Positions 56,504 to 64,000 of a stretch of DNA of 64,000 nucleotides are shown here, piece after piece. The stretch covers positions 165,101 through 229,100 of the forward strand of contig NZ_JAHXRL010000006.1 in the NCBI RefSeq assembly GCF_019392245.1, given 5' to 3'. Position numbers and translations under genes: made by a program. This stretch comes from Sulfitobacter sp. CW3. Its GTDB lineage: Bacteria; Pseudomonadota; Alphaproteobacteria; Rhodobacterales; Rhodobacteraceae. The stretch's first letter is position 1; each line of letters opens with the position of its first letter. The notes beneath the pieces are model-generated. The model was not told where the DNA came from, did no database searches, and worked only from the letters and a program-made list of their open reading frames with translations.

Positions 56504-57172
56504 ATGGCCAAGCAAGGACGCATTCTGGGCATTGGCCCGACCGATAACACGTCAGATCAACGCACCCCGCGCCAGCCGCTGCGCCTGATCCCCGACATCG
56601 CACGGGCCAGTTTTGTCCCCGTCGTGCCCGCACGCTATGCGACGAACCCGCATGAATGGGACATGACCCGCACAGCACCGGACCGCCCCCGCGCCGATGG
56701 CGTTCCGATCGAAGTGACAGGCCGGGTGCGCAGTGCATCGGGCCGTCCCGTGGCGGGCGCACTGCTCGAGGTTTGGAGCGCCAACCACTATGGCCGCTAC
56801 CGCCATGTCGAGGATCATTCCGGCCTGCAGCTGGACGACAACCACCTTGGGATGGGGCGGGTGCTGACTGATGGGGAGGGGCGATATAGGTTCTGGGCGA
56901 TCAGCCCGGGTGCCTATCTGGCGCGGCCCGATATCGGACGGTGGCGGCCCAAACATATCCATATGTCCATCAGCGGCGGATCATCGCGACTGATCACCCA
57001 GATGTATTTCCCGGGCGAGCCGAACAACGCCAGTGACCCTATGGCGATCCTCATGGGCGACGCGTTCGAGCGCAATATTGGCAGGCTGCGTGACCCGCAA
57101 ACGGCAGGGGTAGAAGAGGCCTATGACTTTGATATCGTCGTAGGTGGACGGAGCGCGACGTTCTTTGAATAA
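56504..57172 (+). CDS. Intradiol ring-cleavage dioxygenase, beta subunit (PcaH-like)
   Basis: A 222-residue catalytic subunit. All four non-haem iron(III) ligands can be placed: Y99 (GRYRH), Y138 (SPGAYLA), H151 and H153 (RPKHIHMS). Residues around the active site differ from classical PcaH: the usual PYPWRN stretch reads AYLARP. It follows the alpha gene by three bases. The ring substrate is likely a catechol-type acid; linkage to AtuA-like proteins and a TAXI importer is unlike standard pca loci. Confidence 0.84.
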   Translation: MAKQGRILGIGPTDNTSDQRTPRQPLRLIPDIARASFVPVVPARYATNPHEWDMTRTAPDRPRADGVPIEVTGRVRSASGRPVAGALLEVWSANHYGRYRHVEDHSGLQLDDNHLGMGRVLTDGEGRYRFWAISPGAYLARPDIGRWRPKHIHMSISGGSSRLITQMYFPGEPNNASDPMAILMGDAFERNIGRLRDPQTAGVEEAYDFDIVVGGRSATFFE

Positions 57173-57307
57173 CGTAGGGTAGGGCGGCTGATTGCAGAGC
57201 GGCCCAAGCAGACCTCAAGCACGCTGAAGCCGCGGGGGGAGAGCGCCCCGTTCCCGAAAGGTATTTGACATCAAGCGTCTATGGCATGTGCCCCAAGCGT
57301 TGGGGGC

Positions 57308-57619
57308 TTACGAGCTGTCGGACGTCAACGGCATTTCAAGCAGGACCGAAGAAAGGCATTTGCCGTGGGCGTCCAGTGCCAGCGATCTTGTCACCCCGCC
57401 CTTGAGGGCACCCTTAAGGACAAAATTCATCGCGCAGAGCTGGGGCAGAACATAGCGCGTGACGGCACCGGCTGGCTGGTTGAGATGCGCGGCGACACGT
57501 TCGGGAGTAATCTCGGCAAGCAAACGGTCAAAATCCTTCGCATGATAAGCGATAACGGAGATGTTGGAGGTGTCGCCTTTATCTCCGGTTCGGCCGTGGG
57601 CAAGATCATGTAGCTTCAT
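57308..57619 (-). CDS. AtuA-like C-terminal (ferredoxin-fold) small protein
   Basis: A 103-residue protein starting MKLHDLAHGRTGDKGDTSNI. It matches the C-terminal domain that is fused to AtuA in acyclic terpene utilisation proteins. Here it is a separate gene whose start lies 14 bases inside the end of the DUF1446 gene in another frame, so the two polypeptides probably form one complex. The frame is open to 57715, but the ATG at 57619 starts right at the conserved motif. Confidence 0.8.
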   Translation of the reverse strand: MKLHDLAHGRTGDKGDTSNISVIAYHAKDFDRLLAEITPERVAAHLNQPAGAVTRYVLPQLCAMNFVLKGALKGGVTRSLALDAHGKCLSSVLLEMPLTSDSS

Positions 57620-58904
57620 TGTTTGCTCCCAGAATATCAGAGCGCAAAATGACCCTGTTGGACGGCACCAATGTCGAAGCAATGGCGATGATTTCCCGCA
57701 CCGATTTCGAAACACCGCCGCCTGCAGCGGGTCCGCATAGATAAAGCGATTCCACTTCTTCGCCGATCAAACGGGCCGTGGCGGCGCTGGTGCAGCGGGC
57801 GGTGTAGCGCAGGCGGGTATCCTCTGCGCTGCCGATCAGGTGGCTCAGTCGCTCGTCGATGTCGGCGGCATCAATCCGTTGGTCCAGAATTGATCTGGCC
57901 AGTTCGGCGCGGGTGCGGGCATTCACACCCATGTATGAAATCTGTCCCTCGCCTTGCCATCCGTCGCGATAAGCAACCGAAACCTTGAGCTGTCCGGTGG
58001 GGGGCTGGCCCGTCGCGCCGCGCACGGCCACGCGGTTCTTGCCGATAGCTTCGAACGTGACCTTTGAAAAATCTGCCACAACGTCGGGCTGTAAGTAGCG
58101 CGCAGGGTTGTGGATTTCATAAAGCAGTTGTTCGGTGCAGGTCGCGGGCGTGACGATCCCGCCGGTGTTCTCAAGCTTGGTTATGACGGCGTTGCCATCT
58201 GCCGTCACGTCGGCAAAAGGAAAGCCGATATGGGCAAGGTCAGGCACGTCCTTGACGCCGGGGTCCGCAAAGTACCCGCCTGTAATTTGCGCTGAACACT
58301 CAAGGAGGTGCCCGATCAATGTACCGCGCCCAAGCTTTTCGTAATCGTCCATTGCCCAGCCAAAGTGATGCACCAAAGGTGCCAAGAACAGCGCAGGATC
58401 GGACGCACGTCCACATATAACGATGTCGGCCCCCTGAGCGAGCGCCTCGACGATGCCGGAAATGCCGATGTAGGCATTTGCCGAAACCATGCGCTGCCCC
58501 AGGGCCGAGGCGGGTTGACTGGTCTCGTCCAGGATGTACCCAGCGATCTGGTCGGAAACATCGTCGCCGGTCACCATCGCGACTTTCAACGATAGACCAA
58601 GGTCGGCCACAATGGCGCGCGCTTTTTCCGCAGCGGCGCGCGGGTTGGCTGCGCCCATGTTCGTGATAATTTTGGTGCCGTGTCTTGCACAGCCCGGCAA
58701 GGTCGCGCGAAGGCGGCGCTCAAGTAGTGGGTCATAACCTCCGGTGGGATCGTCAAGCCGTGCCTTTTGCGCCAGTGCAATGGTGCGTTCGGCCAGACAT
58801 TCAAAGACCAGCACATCCAACGCCCCGCGATTGGCGAGATCGGCAGCCGGTTCGATCCGGTCCCCTTGAAATCCCGCGCCACAGCCAATTCTGAACGGTT
58901 TCAT
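57606..58904 (-). CDS. AtuA-like DUF1446 protein
   Basis: A 432-residue DUF1446 protein. Landmarks are IGCGAGFQGDRIEPA at the N-terminus, TNMGAANPRAA, the VICGRASDPALFLAPL segment and ECSAQITGGYFADPG. Members occur in acyclic terpene/leucine-type catabolism and in many uncharacterised acid-degradation loci. The reaction is not established. It overlaps the TRAP permease gene by four bases and the small AtuA-like gene by 14 bases. It probably acts on the compound imported by the neighbouring transporter. Confidence 0.83.
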   Translation of the reverse strand: MKPFRIGCGAGFQGDRIEPAADLANRGALDVLVFECLAERTIALAQKARLDDPTGGYDPLLERRLRATLPGCARHGTKIITNMGAANPRAAAEKARAIVADLGLSLKVAMVTGDDVSDQIAGYILDETSQPASALGQRMVSANAYIGISGIVEALAQGADIVICGRASDPALFLAPLVHHFGWAMDDYEKLGRGTLIGHLLECSAQITGGYFADPGVKDVPDLAHIGFPFADVTADGNAVITKLENTGGIVTPATCTEQLLYEIHNPARYLQPDVVADFSKVTFEAIGKNRVAVRGATGQPPTGQLKVSVAYRDGWQGEGQISYMGVNARTRAELARSILDQRIDAADIDERLSHLIGSAEDTRLRYTARCTSAATARLIGEEVESLYLCGPAAGGGVSKSVREIIAIASTLVPSNRVILRSDILGANNEAT

Positions 58905-60760
58905 GCCAAAACCTCCTTGTGCCTTTGGCCCAGCTTGCGCGCGCCGAAATACACGGCAAAGGCAAGGATAGGGGTGATTGGGTGCGGCCAGACGGCCAGA
59001 ACGATCACAGCAACAAGCAAAGCCGTGTCGATCAGCCGGTTTCCGACAAGAGGCGACCCTGTAAGCAACATCGGTACCGCAATCACAAGCACCGTCCCCG
59101 CCAAGATCGCTTCGGCTATTGCCACTGGACCGCCCTGAAGCAGCATGCCGGGAAAGAGCAGCAGCAAGAATGGCACAAGATATGTCACCGCTCCGAGGCG
59201 AACAGCATGGCCGGCGGCGGGCAGCCAGTTTGTGTTAGCGATACCAGCACCGACAAAAACGGCCACGCAGACGGGCGGCGTGATCACGGAAATCGTGGCA
59301 AAATAGAAGACAAAAAGATGCGCGGCCAAGGGGTCAACACCCACGGCAGTCATGGCGGGTGCCAGCACGGCTGCAACCAGAACATAGGCGGCGGTCGTCG
59401 GCAGGCCCATGCCCATGATCAGGCAGACAAAGCCCACGATGAACGCAACCATCGGCACGCTATCACCAGCCATCGATACGATCAGCGATGACAACGTGAC
59501 GCCAATGCCGGTGAGATTGATCATCGACACCAGCACCTGCGCACCCGCCAAGAGCACGCCGATGATGACCATGCCTTTTCCGGCATCTTCCAACCCGTTG
59601 ATGATCTTGCCGATCATGTCACGGGGCGACAGTCTGCCCGCTTCGGTCGCAACAAATGCGATCAGCAGACCAATGACGCCGTAAAATGCAGCCGTCGCAA
59701 TAGAGCGCCCAAGCCAGATGCCGATACCCAGCCCGCCAAGCGCACAAAGGATCGGTGCCACGCGACGCGGTGACACGATTGTGGCCCATGCGGGCAGCTC
59801 GTCCTCTGGGACAACGGCCAGACCACGGCGCAAAGCGACAAAATGCACGGTGACGAAGACTGATGCATAGAACAGGATCGCAGGGATGATCGCCCCGAGG
59901 ATAATTGTGGTGTATGGCAGGCCCAAAATTTCGGCCATGACAAAGGCCGCAGCCCCCATGATTGGCGGCGCTATTTGGCCGCCTGTTGATGCCACGGCCT
60001 CGACCGCAGCGGCGAATGGTCGGGGATAGCCCAACCGGATCATCATAGGGATGGTAAAGTTGCCCGTGGTCGCGACATTCGCCACCGCAGAGCCCGAGAT
60101 CATCCCGAACAATCCGCTTGCAATCGTTGCGATTTTGGCCGCCCCACCGGGCTGACGACCGCCAAGGCGCATGGCAAGATCCATAAACGCCTGCCCACCG
60201 CCTGTGTGCAGCAACAGCGCCCCGAACAAGACAAAGGCCGCGATGACCGTTGCCGCCACGCCCGTTAACATGCCCCAGATCCCGAGATCCCCAAGAAAGA
60301 TCGTTTCGGTAACAAAGGCAGTGTCGAAACCACGATGGCGCAAGGCACCGGGCAGCAAATTGCCGAACAATGCATAGCCTAGCCCTAGCATAACGAGGAC
60401 TGGAAAGATCAAACCTACGGTGCGCCGCCCAAGCTCAAGCACTGCCAGAACAAGCCCTACGGTCAGCGCCTTGTCTAGGGTCGTGGCCCAAGGCAGGGAT
60501 GTCATGATGTCGTCGTAGTTCCAGACGACATAGCCGCAAGCGATCAGGACTAGTGCACAAAGCGCGAGATCAATTGCGATGCCGATCGGACGCCAGCGGC
60601 TGCCAGCGCCCAACGGGTAAAGCGCGAAACCCAAAGAGGACACAAGCGCAAGGAAAAGAGCGCGCTGGATCAGCCCTTCGAAAGGGCCGCTTGCCGCTGT
60701 GTAGAAAACGAAGGCTCCTACCAATATGGCAAGCGCTTTTTGGATATTCGCGAGGGTCAT
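58901..60760 (-). CDS. TAXI-type TRAP transporter fused permease
   Basis: A 619-residue membrane protein in which the small (DctQ) and large (DctM) TRAP subunits are fused, the usual form for TAXI systems. About 16-18 hydrophobic segments are seen. Motifs are GMISGSAVANVATTGNFTIPMM, STGGQIAPPIMGAAAFVM and GMGLPTTAAYVLVA. It follows the TAXI receptor gene directly (one base) and its end overlaps the DUF1446 gene. Confidence 0.9.
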   Translation of the reverse strand: MTLANIQKALAILVGAFVFYTAASGPFEGLIQRALFLALVSSLGFALYPLGAGSRWRPIGIAIDLALCALVLIACGYVVWNYDDIMTSLPWATTLDKALTVGLVLAVLELGRRTVGLIFPVLVMLGLGYALFGNLLPGALRHRGFDTAFVTETIFLGDLGIWGMLTGVAATVIAAFVLFGALLLHTGGGQAFMDLAMRLGGRQPGGAAKIATIASGLFGMISGSAVANVATTGNFTIPMMIRLGYPRPFAAAVEAVASTGGQIAPPIMGAAAFVMAEILGLPYTTIILGAIIPAILFYASVFVTVHFVALRRGLAVVPEDELPAWATIVSPRRVAPILCALGGLGIGIWLGRSIATAAFYGVIGLLIAFVATEAGRLSPRDMIGKIINGLEDAGKGMVIIGVLLAGAQVLVSMINLTGIGVTLSSLIVSMAGDSVPMVAFIVGFVCLIMGMGLPTTAAYVLVAAVLAPAMTAVGVDPLAAHLFVFYFATISVITPPVCVAVFVGAGIANTNWLPAAGHAVRLGAVTYLVPFLLLLFPGMLLQGGPVAIAEAILAGTVLVIAVPMLLTGSPLVGNRLIDTALLVAVIVLAVWPHPITPILAFAVYFGARKLGQRHKEVLA

Positions 60761-60761
60761 T

Positions 60762-61721
60762 TTAGTTGGCTTTCAGCTTGGCAGGGATTTTCATGCCCTG
60801 TTCTTCGAACCAGCGCGCAGCACCCGGATGCAGGGGAACCGTGCCATAGTCCAAAGTCATCTGAGCCAAGTTGGCACCTTTTAGCGCAGCCATCGCATTG
60901 GCCTGTGCCGTATCGTCGGCCATGATGGCGGAAACGATTTGGTATGCCGTTTCATCGTCCATTGATGCAGGTGCGGCAACACCAACCCCAAATGCCCAAG
61001 TGCTGTAAGCAGGGATGCCATCAGCAGCGCCTGCTGGAATGTCTACGACGGAAATGTCCGGCATCTTTGCGCGCAGCGTTTCGGCCTGTTCCGGGCTTAA
61101 TCCAAGAACCGAAATATCTGTCGAAACCGCGATATCCATGGTCGACCCGTCAAGCTTGAGCCCCGAGCCGGATTTGACATAGCCCACAAGGCGGTTGTCC
61201 TTGATTGCACCTACAATATCCGTTGTTGACCCGCGCACATAATCGGCGCTGAGGCCAAGGGTGTTGAACACCGCTTCGGTCGTGGCTTCGGTGGAACCGC
61301 CCTTGATGCCGGGATTGAAACGTTTTCCTGCCAGCCCCTCAAGACTGTTCACATCCGTATCAGCGCGGACAACGACGTTTTGTGGCGCGTTGGTATATAC
61401 CCACAGCAGGCGCAGGTCTTGGGCATTGCCTTCGAATGCATTGGTGCCTGATACGGCGTGCTGCACGGCATTTGTGGTCACCAGACCCAGATCGATCTGA
61501 CCACGCCCCATGCGGCGGATGTTGTCCAGCGTCGCGCCTGTCTCGACAACCGAGGCTTTCAGCCCTTCGGTGTTTTCGTTGATCAATTGGCCTACCGCAA
61601 CGAAATATCCGTAGTGGCTGGACGACGCCGAGGTCGACCCAATCAGTAGGTCAGTTTCCTGCGCGGCCAGTGGCGACGCGAGCAAAGTTGCGCCCAAAAG
61701 CGCGGCGATTGTATGTTTCAT
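60762..61721 (-). CDS. TAXI-family TRAP substrate-binding protein
   Basis: A 319-residue periplasmic receptor with a Sec signal (about 1-20, ending LAAQE). The TAXI pattern is seen in IGSTSASSSHYGYFVAVGQLI, GATLDNIRRMGRGQIDLGLVTTNA and GKRFNPGIKGGSTEATTEAV. The frame is open to 61865, but the ATG at 61721 has GGGAGG upstream. It is the first gene of the operon and divergent from a LysR gene. Substrate unknown, probably an organic acid. Confidence 0.88.
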   Translation of the reverse strand: MKHTIAALLGATLLASPLAAQETDLLIGSTSASSSHYGYFVAVGQLINENTEGLKASVVETGATLDNIRRMGRGQIDLGLVTTNAVQHAVSGTNAFEGNAQDLRLLWVYTNAPQNVVVRADTDVNSLEGLAGKRFNPGIKGGSTEATTEAVFNTLGLSADYVRGSTTDIVGAIKDNRLVGYVKSGSGLKLDGSTMDIAVSTDISVLGLSPEQAETLRAKMPDISVVDIPAGAADGIPAYSTWAFGVGVAAPASMDDETAYQIVSAIMADDTAQANAMAALKGANLAQMTLDYGTVPLHPGAARWFEEQGMKIPAKLKAN

Positions 61722-61811
61722 GATTTCCTCCCTTGGATGCCCTATCGGGGCCCTGCGATCATGCAATGGATTACTTGTTGCGAAAATGGTTGAGTTTGGG
61801 ATAATTGATGC

Positions 61812-62753
61812 ATGAAACGCAATAATATGTCTCTGTCTGATTACACGGCGGTGCTCACACTGCAAGAAGCCGGATCATTCCGCGCCGCCGCCGAAAATCT
61901 TCGCATGTCTCCATCTGCGCTCTCTCGTCAGATTTCCGCGCTTGAGGATCAGCTCGGAACGCGTCTTTTTGACCGCGACACGCGCAACGTTAAACTCACA
62001 GCAAGCGGTGCCGTGCTTGCCCGTATCGCGGCGCGTATGGTGAACACCGCCCAAGATGCATATGCCGAGTTCGACGCCCATCTTTCTGCGCGTCACGGAC
62101 AGCTGACCATCGCGGGGCTACCGTCTGTCACGGCGGCGTTTTTGCCGCAGGTGCTGCGCCGGTTTACGTCCAAATATCCGGACATCGACCTGAAAATAAT
62201 CGACGCGCTATCAGAAAGCGTGATCGAGGTTATTGAAACCGGGCGCGCAGAGATAGGATTCACAGCAGGAACCCTTTCAACGCGGTCCCGGCTCGCTTTT
62301 CAACCCGTGATGGATGATGCTTTCGTTGCGATAGGCGCATCCGACGGGCCGCTTCAGGAAGATCGGTCATATGATTGGTCGGAGCTGGTCGAGATGCCGT
62401 TCATAGCAATGGCACAAGGCACGTCTGTGCGTGAATTGCTCGACAGCGCCTGCCTGCGGTTGAACCGGCCGCTGTCGCCCCGGTTCGAGGTCGCACATCT
62501 TGCGACTGCGGGCGCCTTGGTGGCCGAGGGGCTGGGCATTACGGCTTTGCCGGAACTGACACTGCCGGTTCTGCCGACCGAACGCCTTGTCCAGCGGTCG
62601 ATCATCGGGTTCGGTGCCCGTCGGCGCATCGGGCTGGTGCGTCAAACCGGGCGGTCACTCTCCCCCGCGGCCAGTGCGTTTCTGGAGGTTCTGTCAGAAA
62701 CGCCCGTCAAAGCTAAACCTTCGCCCGCCGGCAGTCTGGTTAAACGTCCGTAA
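61812..62753 (+). CDS. LysR-family transcriptional regulator
   Basis: A 313-residue LTTR. The helix-turn-helix covers about 7-65 (SFRAAAENLRMSPSALSRQI; LEDQLGTRLFDRDTRNVKLT), followed by the periplasmic-binding-like effector domain. It is divergent from the TAXI-TRAP/AtuA operon with a 90-base gap, and is the likely activator of that operon. The start could also be the ATG at 61827. Confidence 0.88.
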   Translation: MKRNNMSLSDYTAVLTLQEAGSFRAAAENLRMSPSALSRQISALEDQLGTRLFDRDTRNVKLTASGAVLARIAARMVNTAQDAYAEFDAHLSARHGQLTIAGLPSVTAAFLPQVLRRFTSKYPDIDLKIIDALSESVIEVIETGRAEIGFTAGTLSTRSRLAFQPVMDDAFVAIGASDGPLQEDRSYDWSELVEMPFIAMAQGTSVRELLDSACLRLNRPLSPRFEVAHLATAGALVAEGLGITALPELTLPVLPTERLVQRSIIGFGARRRIGLVRQTGRSLSPAASAFLEVLSETPVKAKPSPAGSLVKRP

Positions 62754-63380
62754 TGGTCAGCCTTGGCCGGGCATCACCAAATTACGACCCAACCGCCAAA
62801 CCAAACAGCGTATAGTGGAGCCTTGCTTGTTCGAATTGTGGGGCGGCACGACAGCGCGGGGTCGATCACGATAGCAGGCTGACAATGGGGGGCTGCTACG
62901 CCCCCTAACTGACGCGGCCGCATGGCCGCGTTTTACGCAATTTCTGGGGAAATATCGCGCAGCTGTCACACCGCGCCGCACGTAAGTACCTGTAAATTAA
63001 CAATACATTTACAGCGGGGGAAAGTGTGCTTTTTGGCACCTCGCTTGAAGACCTGTGGCGATCAGACCGACGTCACAAAAATGCTCCTGCCATTATTTCT
63101 GGTATCGGAGTTCGGGCAACACGGTCGAAATCTGCGGCACCCTTGGCTGGGGGTCGTATTTCGAATGTTGTGCGAATTGGAATTCAAAGTGTTTGTAAAA
63201 TCCCCTATTTTTAAGCGTAAATTTGCGTGTGTAGCACTATGCTACTCTCTCCGTGAGGCCACGAAAAATCTGCGCTTAGCGCTTGTACCTGTCAGCGCTG
63301 TCACCGGATATGGCGGGTTGGGCCGTGTTCGGTCAACTACCGTGGCCGCGGATATCTTGATGCCCGAGAACCGGCGTGGG
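62754..63380. other. Intergenic region with hairpins and AT-rich stretch
   Basis: About 630 bases with no convincing complete gene. The first part holds two hairpins that end the LysR transcript. The second part (about 62990-63250) is AT-richer, with codon use unlike the neighbours. The frame of the downstream secreted-protein gene stays open upstream through at least 63200, but without a good start or a signal-like sequence. Confidence 0.45.
62914..62935 (+). terminator. Terminator downstream of the LysR gene
   Basis: CGCGGCC (62914-62920) pairs with GGCCGCG (62925-62931) around GCAT, followed by TTTT. A second GC hairpin (GGGGGC/GCCCCC, 62889-62906) lies just upstream. Confidence 0.7.
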
Positions 63381-64000
63381 ATGGCGAAATATTTTACGCG
63401 AATCTGTTTTGTGATTGGGCTTTCTTTCGCAGCGCTTGTGCAATCACCTAGCGAGCTACAGGCGCAAACGGTCACTGAGAGCTGCCCAGAATTTACAAGT
63501 AGTTATGACGACATAATGTGGCCGGCTAGCTATAGCAGTTCTCTCTACCTTTCTGCTGCTGGCACCTGTAGCAGAGTTCCGGCCTCTGGCGACCTTGCTG
63601 TCGTTAGTTTTTCTCCGAATAGCGATAGGGTCATCCGCACCGACCCCGCGAAAATTGAGGGCACCTCGGTCGCGTTGACATGTGGTAACCTATGGGCCTT
63701 CAACACTGTGCATTCTTGTTCTATGACGCGCCAGATCGGCTATCGGCTCGTGACGGTGGATTTTAGTGGTGCGGTAAACGTGGCCAATGAATCGGGCGGA
63801 ACGGCGGACGTGGAAATCGTTTTTGGGGCGTTCGCCTACAGCAGCGTTGCCGACACGACCCCGCCCACCATTTCAATCGGGGCGTTCACCGATGCCGCAA
63901 ATGGCAATCAGACAGTAGAGATTACCCTGTCCGAGGCCAGCACCGATTTCGCTGTTGGCGATCTGACGTTAACCAATGCGACGGCAACCCTGACGGGGTC
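63381..64000 (+). CDS. Secreted Ig-like domain protein, N-terminal part (runs off the window)
   Basis: The frame is open from 63381 to the end of the window, 206 codons without a stop. The product starts MAKYFTRICFVIGLSFAALV, a Sec signal with likely cleavage near SELQAQ. A Ser/Cys-containing region with about five cysteines follows (about 30-150). Then comes DTTPPTISIGAFTDAANG and LSEASTDFAVGDLTLTN, the start of a bacterial Ig-like repeat of the type found in large adhesins. An alternative start is the ATG at 63360. The gene is incomplete here; a long surface or secreted protein is likely. Confidence 0.75.
   Translation, partial: MAKYFTRICFVIGLSFAALVQSPSELQAQTVTESCPEFTSSYDDIMWPASYSSSLYLSAAGTCSRVPASGDLAVVSFSPNSDRVIRTDPAKIEGTSVALTCGNLWAFNTVHSCSMTRQIGYRLVTVDFSGAVNVANESGGTADVEIVFGAFAYSSVADTTPPTISIGAFTDAANGNQTVEITLSEASTDFAVGDLTLTNATATLTG

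Noticed and set aside
57233..57250. CGGGG/CCCCG hairpin between the dioxygenase and AtuA-like genes
   Set aside because: Short stem without a T-run in either direction; too weak to call a terminator.

Overview
This 64 kb window looks like chromosome of a marine alphaproteobacterium of the Rhodobacteraceae (Roseobacter group). The basis is family knowledge applied to what is visible: GC-rich coding sequence, three TRAP transporters, a Mur-sitABCD manganese locus, a rhizobial-type glpDSTPQUVK glycerol ABC operon, and RTX/Hint-type secreted proteins. No rRNA, tRNA, CRISPR array, transposase or phage gene was recognised.

Region by region. 1-4.7 kb: rpiA, gor and the hflK-hflC membrane protease regulators. 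5-8 kb: a Hint-domain protein gene on the opposite strand, then a Do-family periplasmic protease. 8.1-12.9 kb: a TetR regulator, a Mur-like Fur-family repressor and a divergent sitABCD Mn/Fe importer with palindromic operators between them. 12.9-17 kb: a long AT-richer gap with one doubtful small ORF, then a 950-residue RTX/Hint protein with an internal domain duplication. 17.2-22.9 kb: a TRAP operon (dctPQM) with an amidase, an overlooked 53-residue membrane protein and a D-2-hydroxyacid dehydrogenase. 23-29.4 kb: a complete malonate locus (matR, TRAP matPQM, malonyl-CoA decarboxylase, malonyl-CoA synthetase). 29.5-42.6 kb: a glycerol locus with an iron-type alcohol dehydrogenase, glpK, glpV, glpU, glpQ, glpP, glpT, glpS, glpD, divergent glpR, and a second permease pair that resembles GlpP/GlpQ. 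42.6-46.2 kb: phosphoglucomutase and a BCCT transporter. 46.2-62.8 kb: a large catabolic region of unknown substrate. It holds an SDR, a three-subunit FAD/[2Fe-2S] dehydrogenase, a DapA-family lyase, an SMP-30 lactonase, a CaiB CoA-transferase, a class III aminotransferase, a beta-keto acid cleavage enzyme, an IclR regulator, an intradiol ring-cleavage dioxygenase (two subunits), AtuA-type proteins, a TAXI-type TRAP importer and a LysR regulator. 62.8-64 kb: a gap, then the start of a secreted Ig-like repeat protein that runs off the window.

The theme is scavenging of dissolved organic carbon. Each catabolic block carries its own transporter, enzymes and local regulator, and several have recognisable operator palindromes. 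The most interesting signals are an apparently asymmetric GlpS/GlpT ATPase pair with one intact and one degenerate nucleotide site, an orphan duplicate permease pair behind glpR, the uncharacterised catabolic region with a motif shared by two IclR-flanked promoters, and hairpins placed after binding-protein genes in three transport operons.
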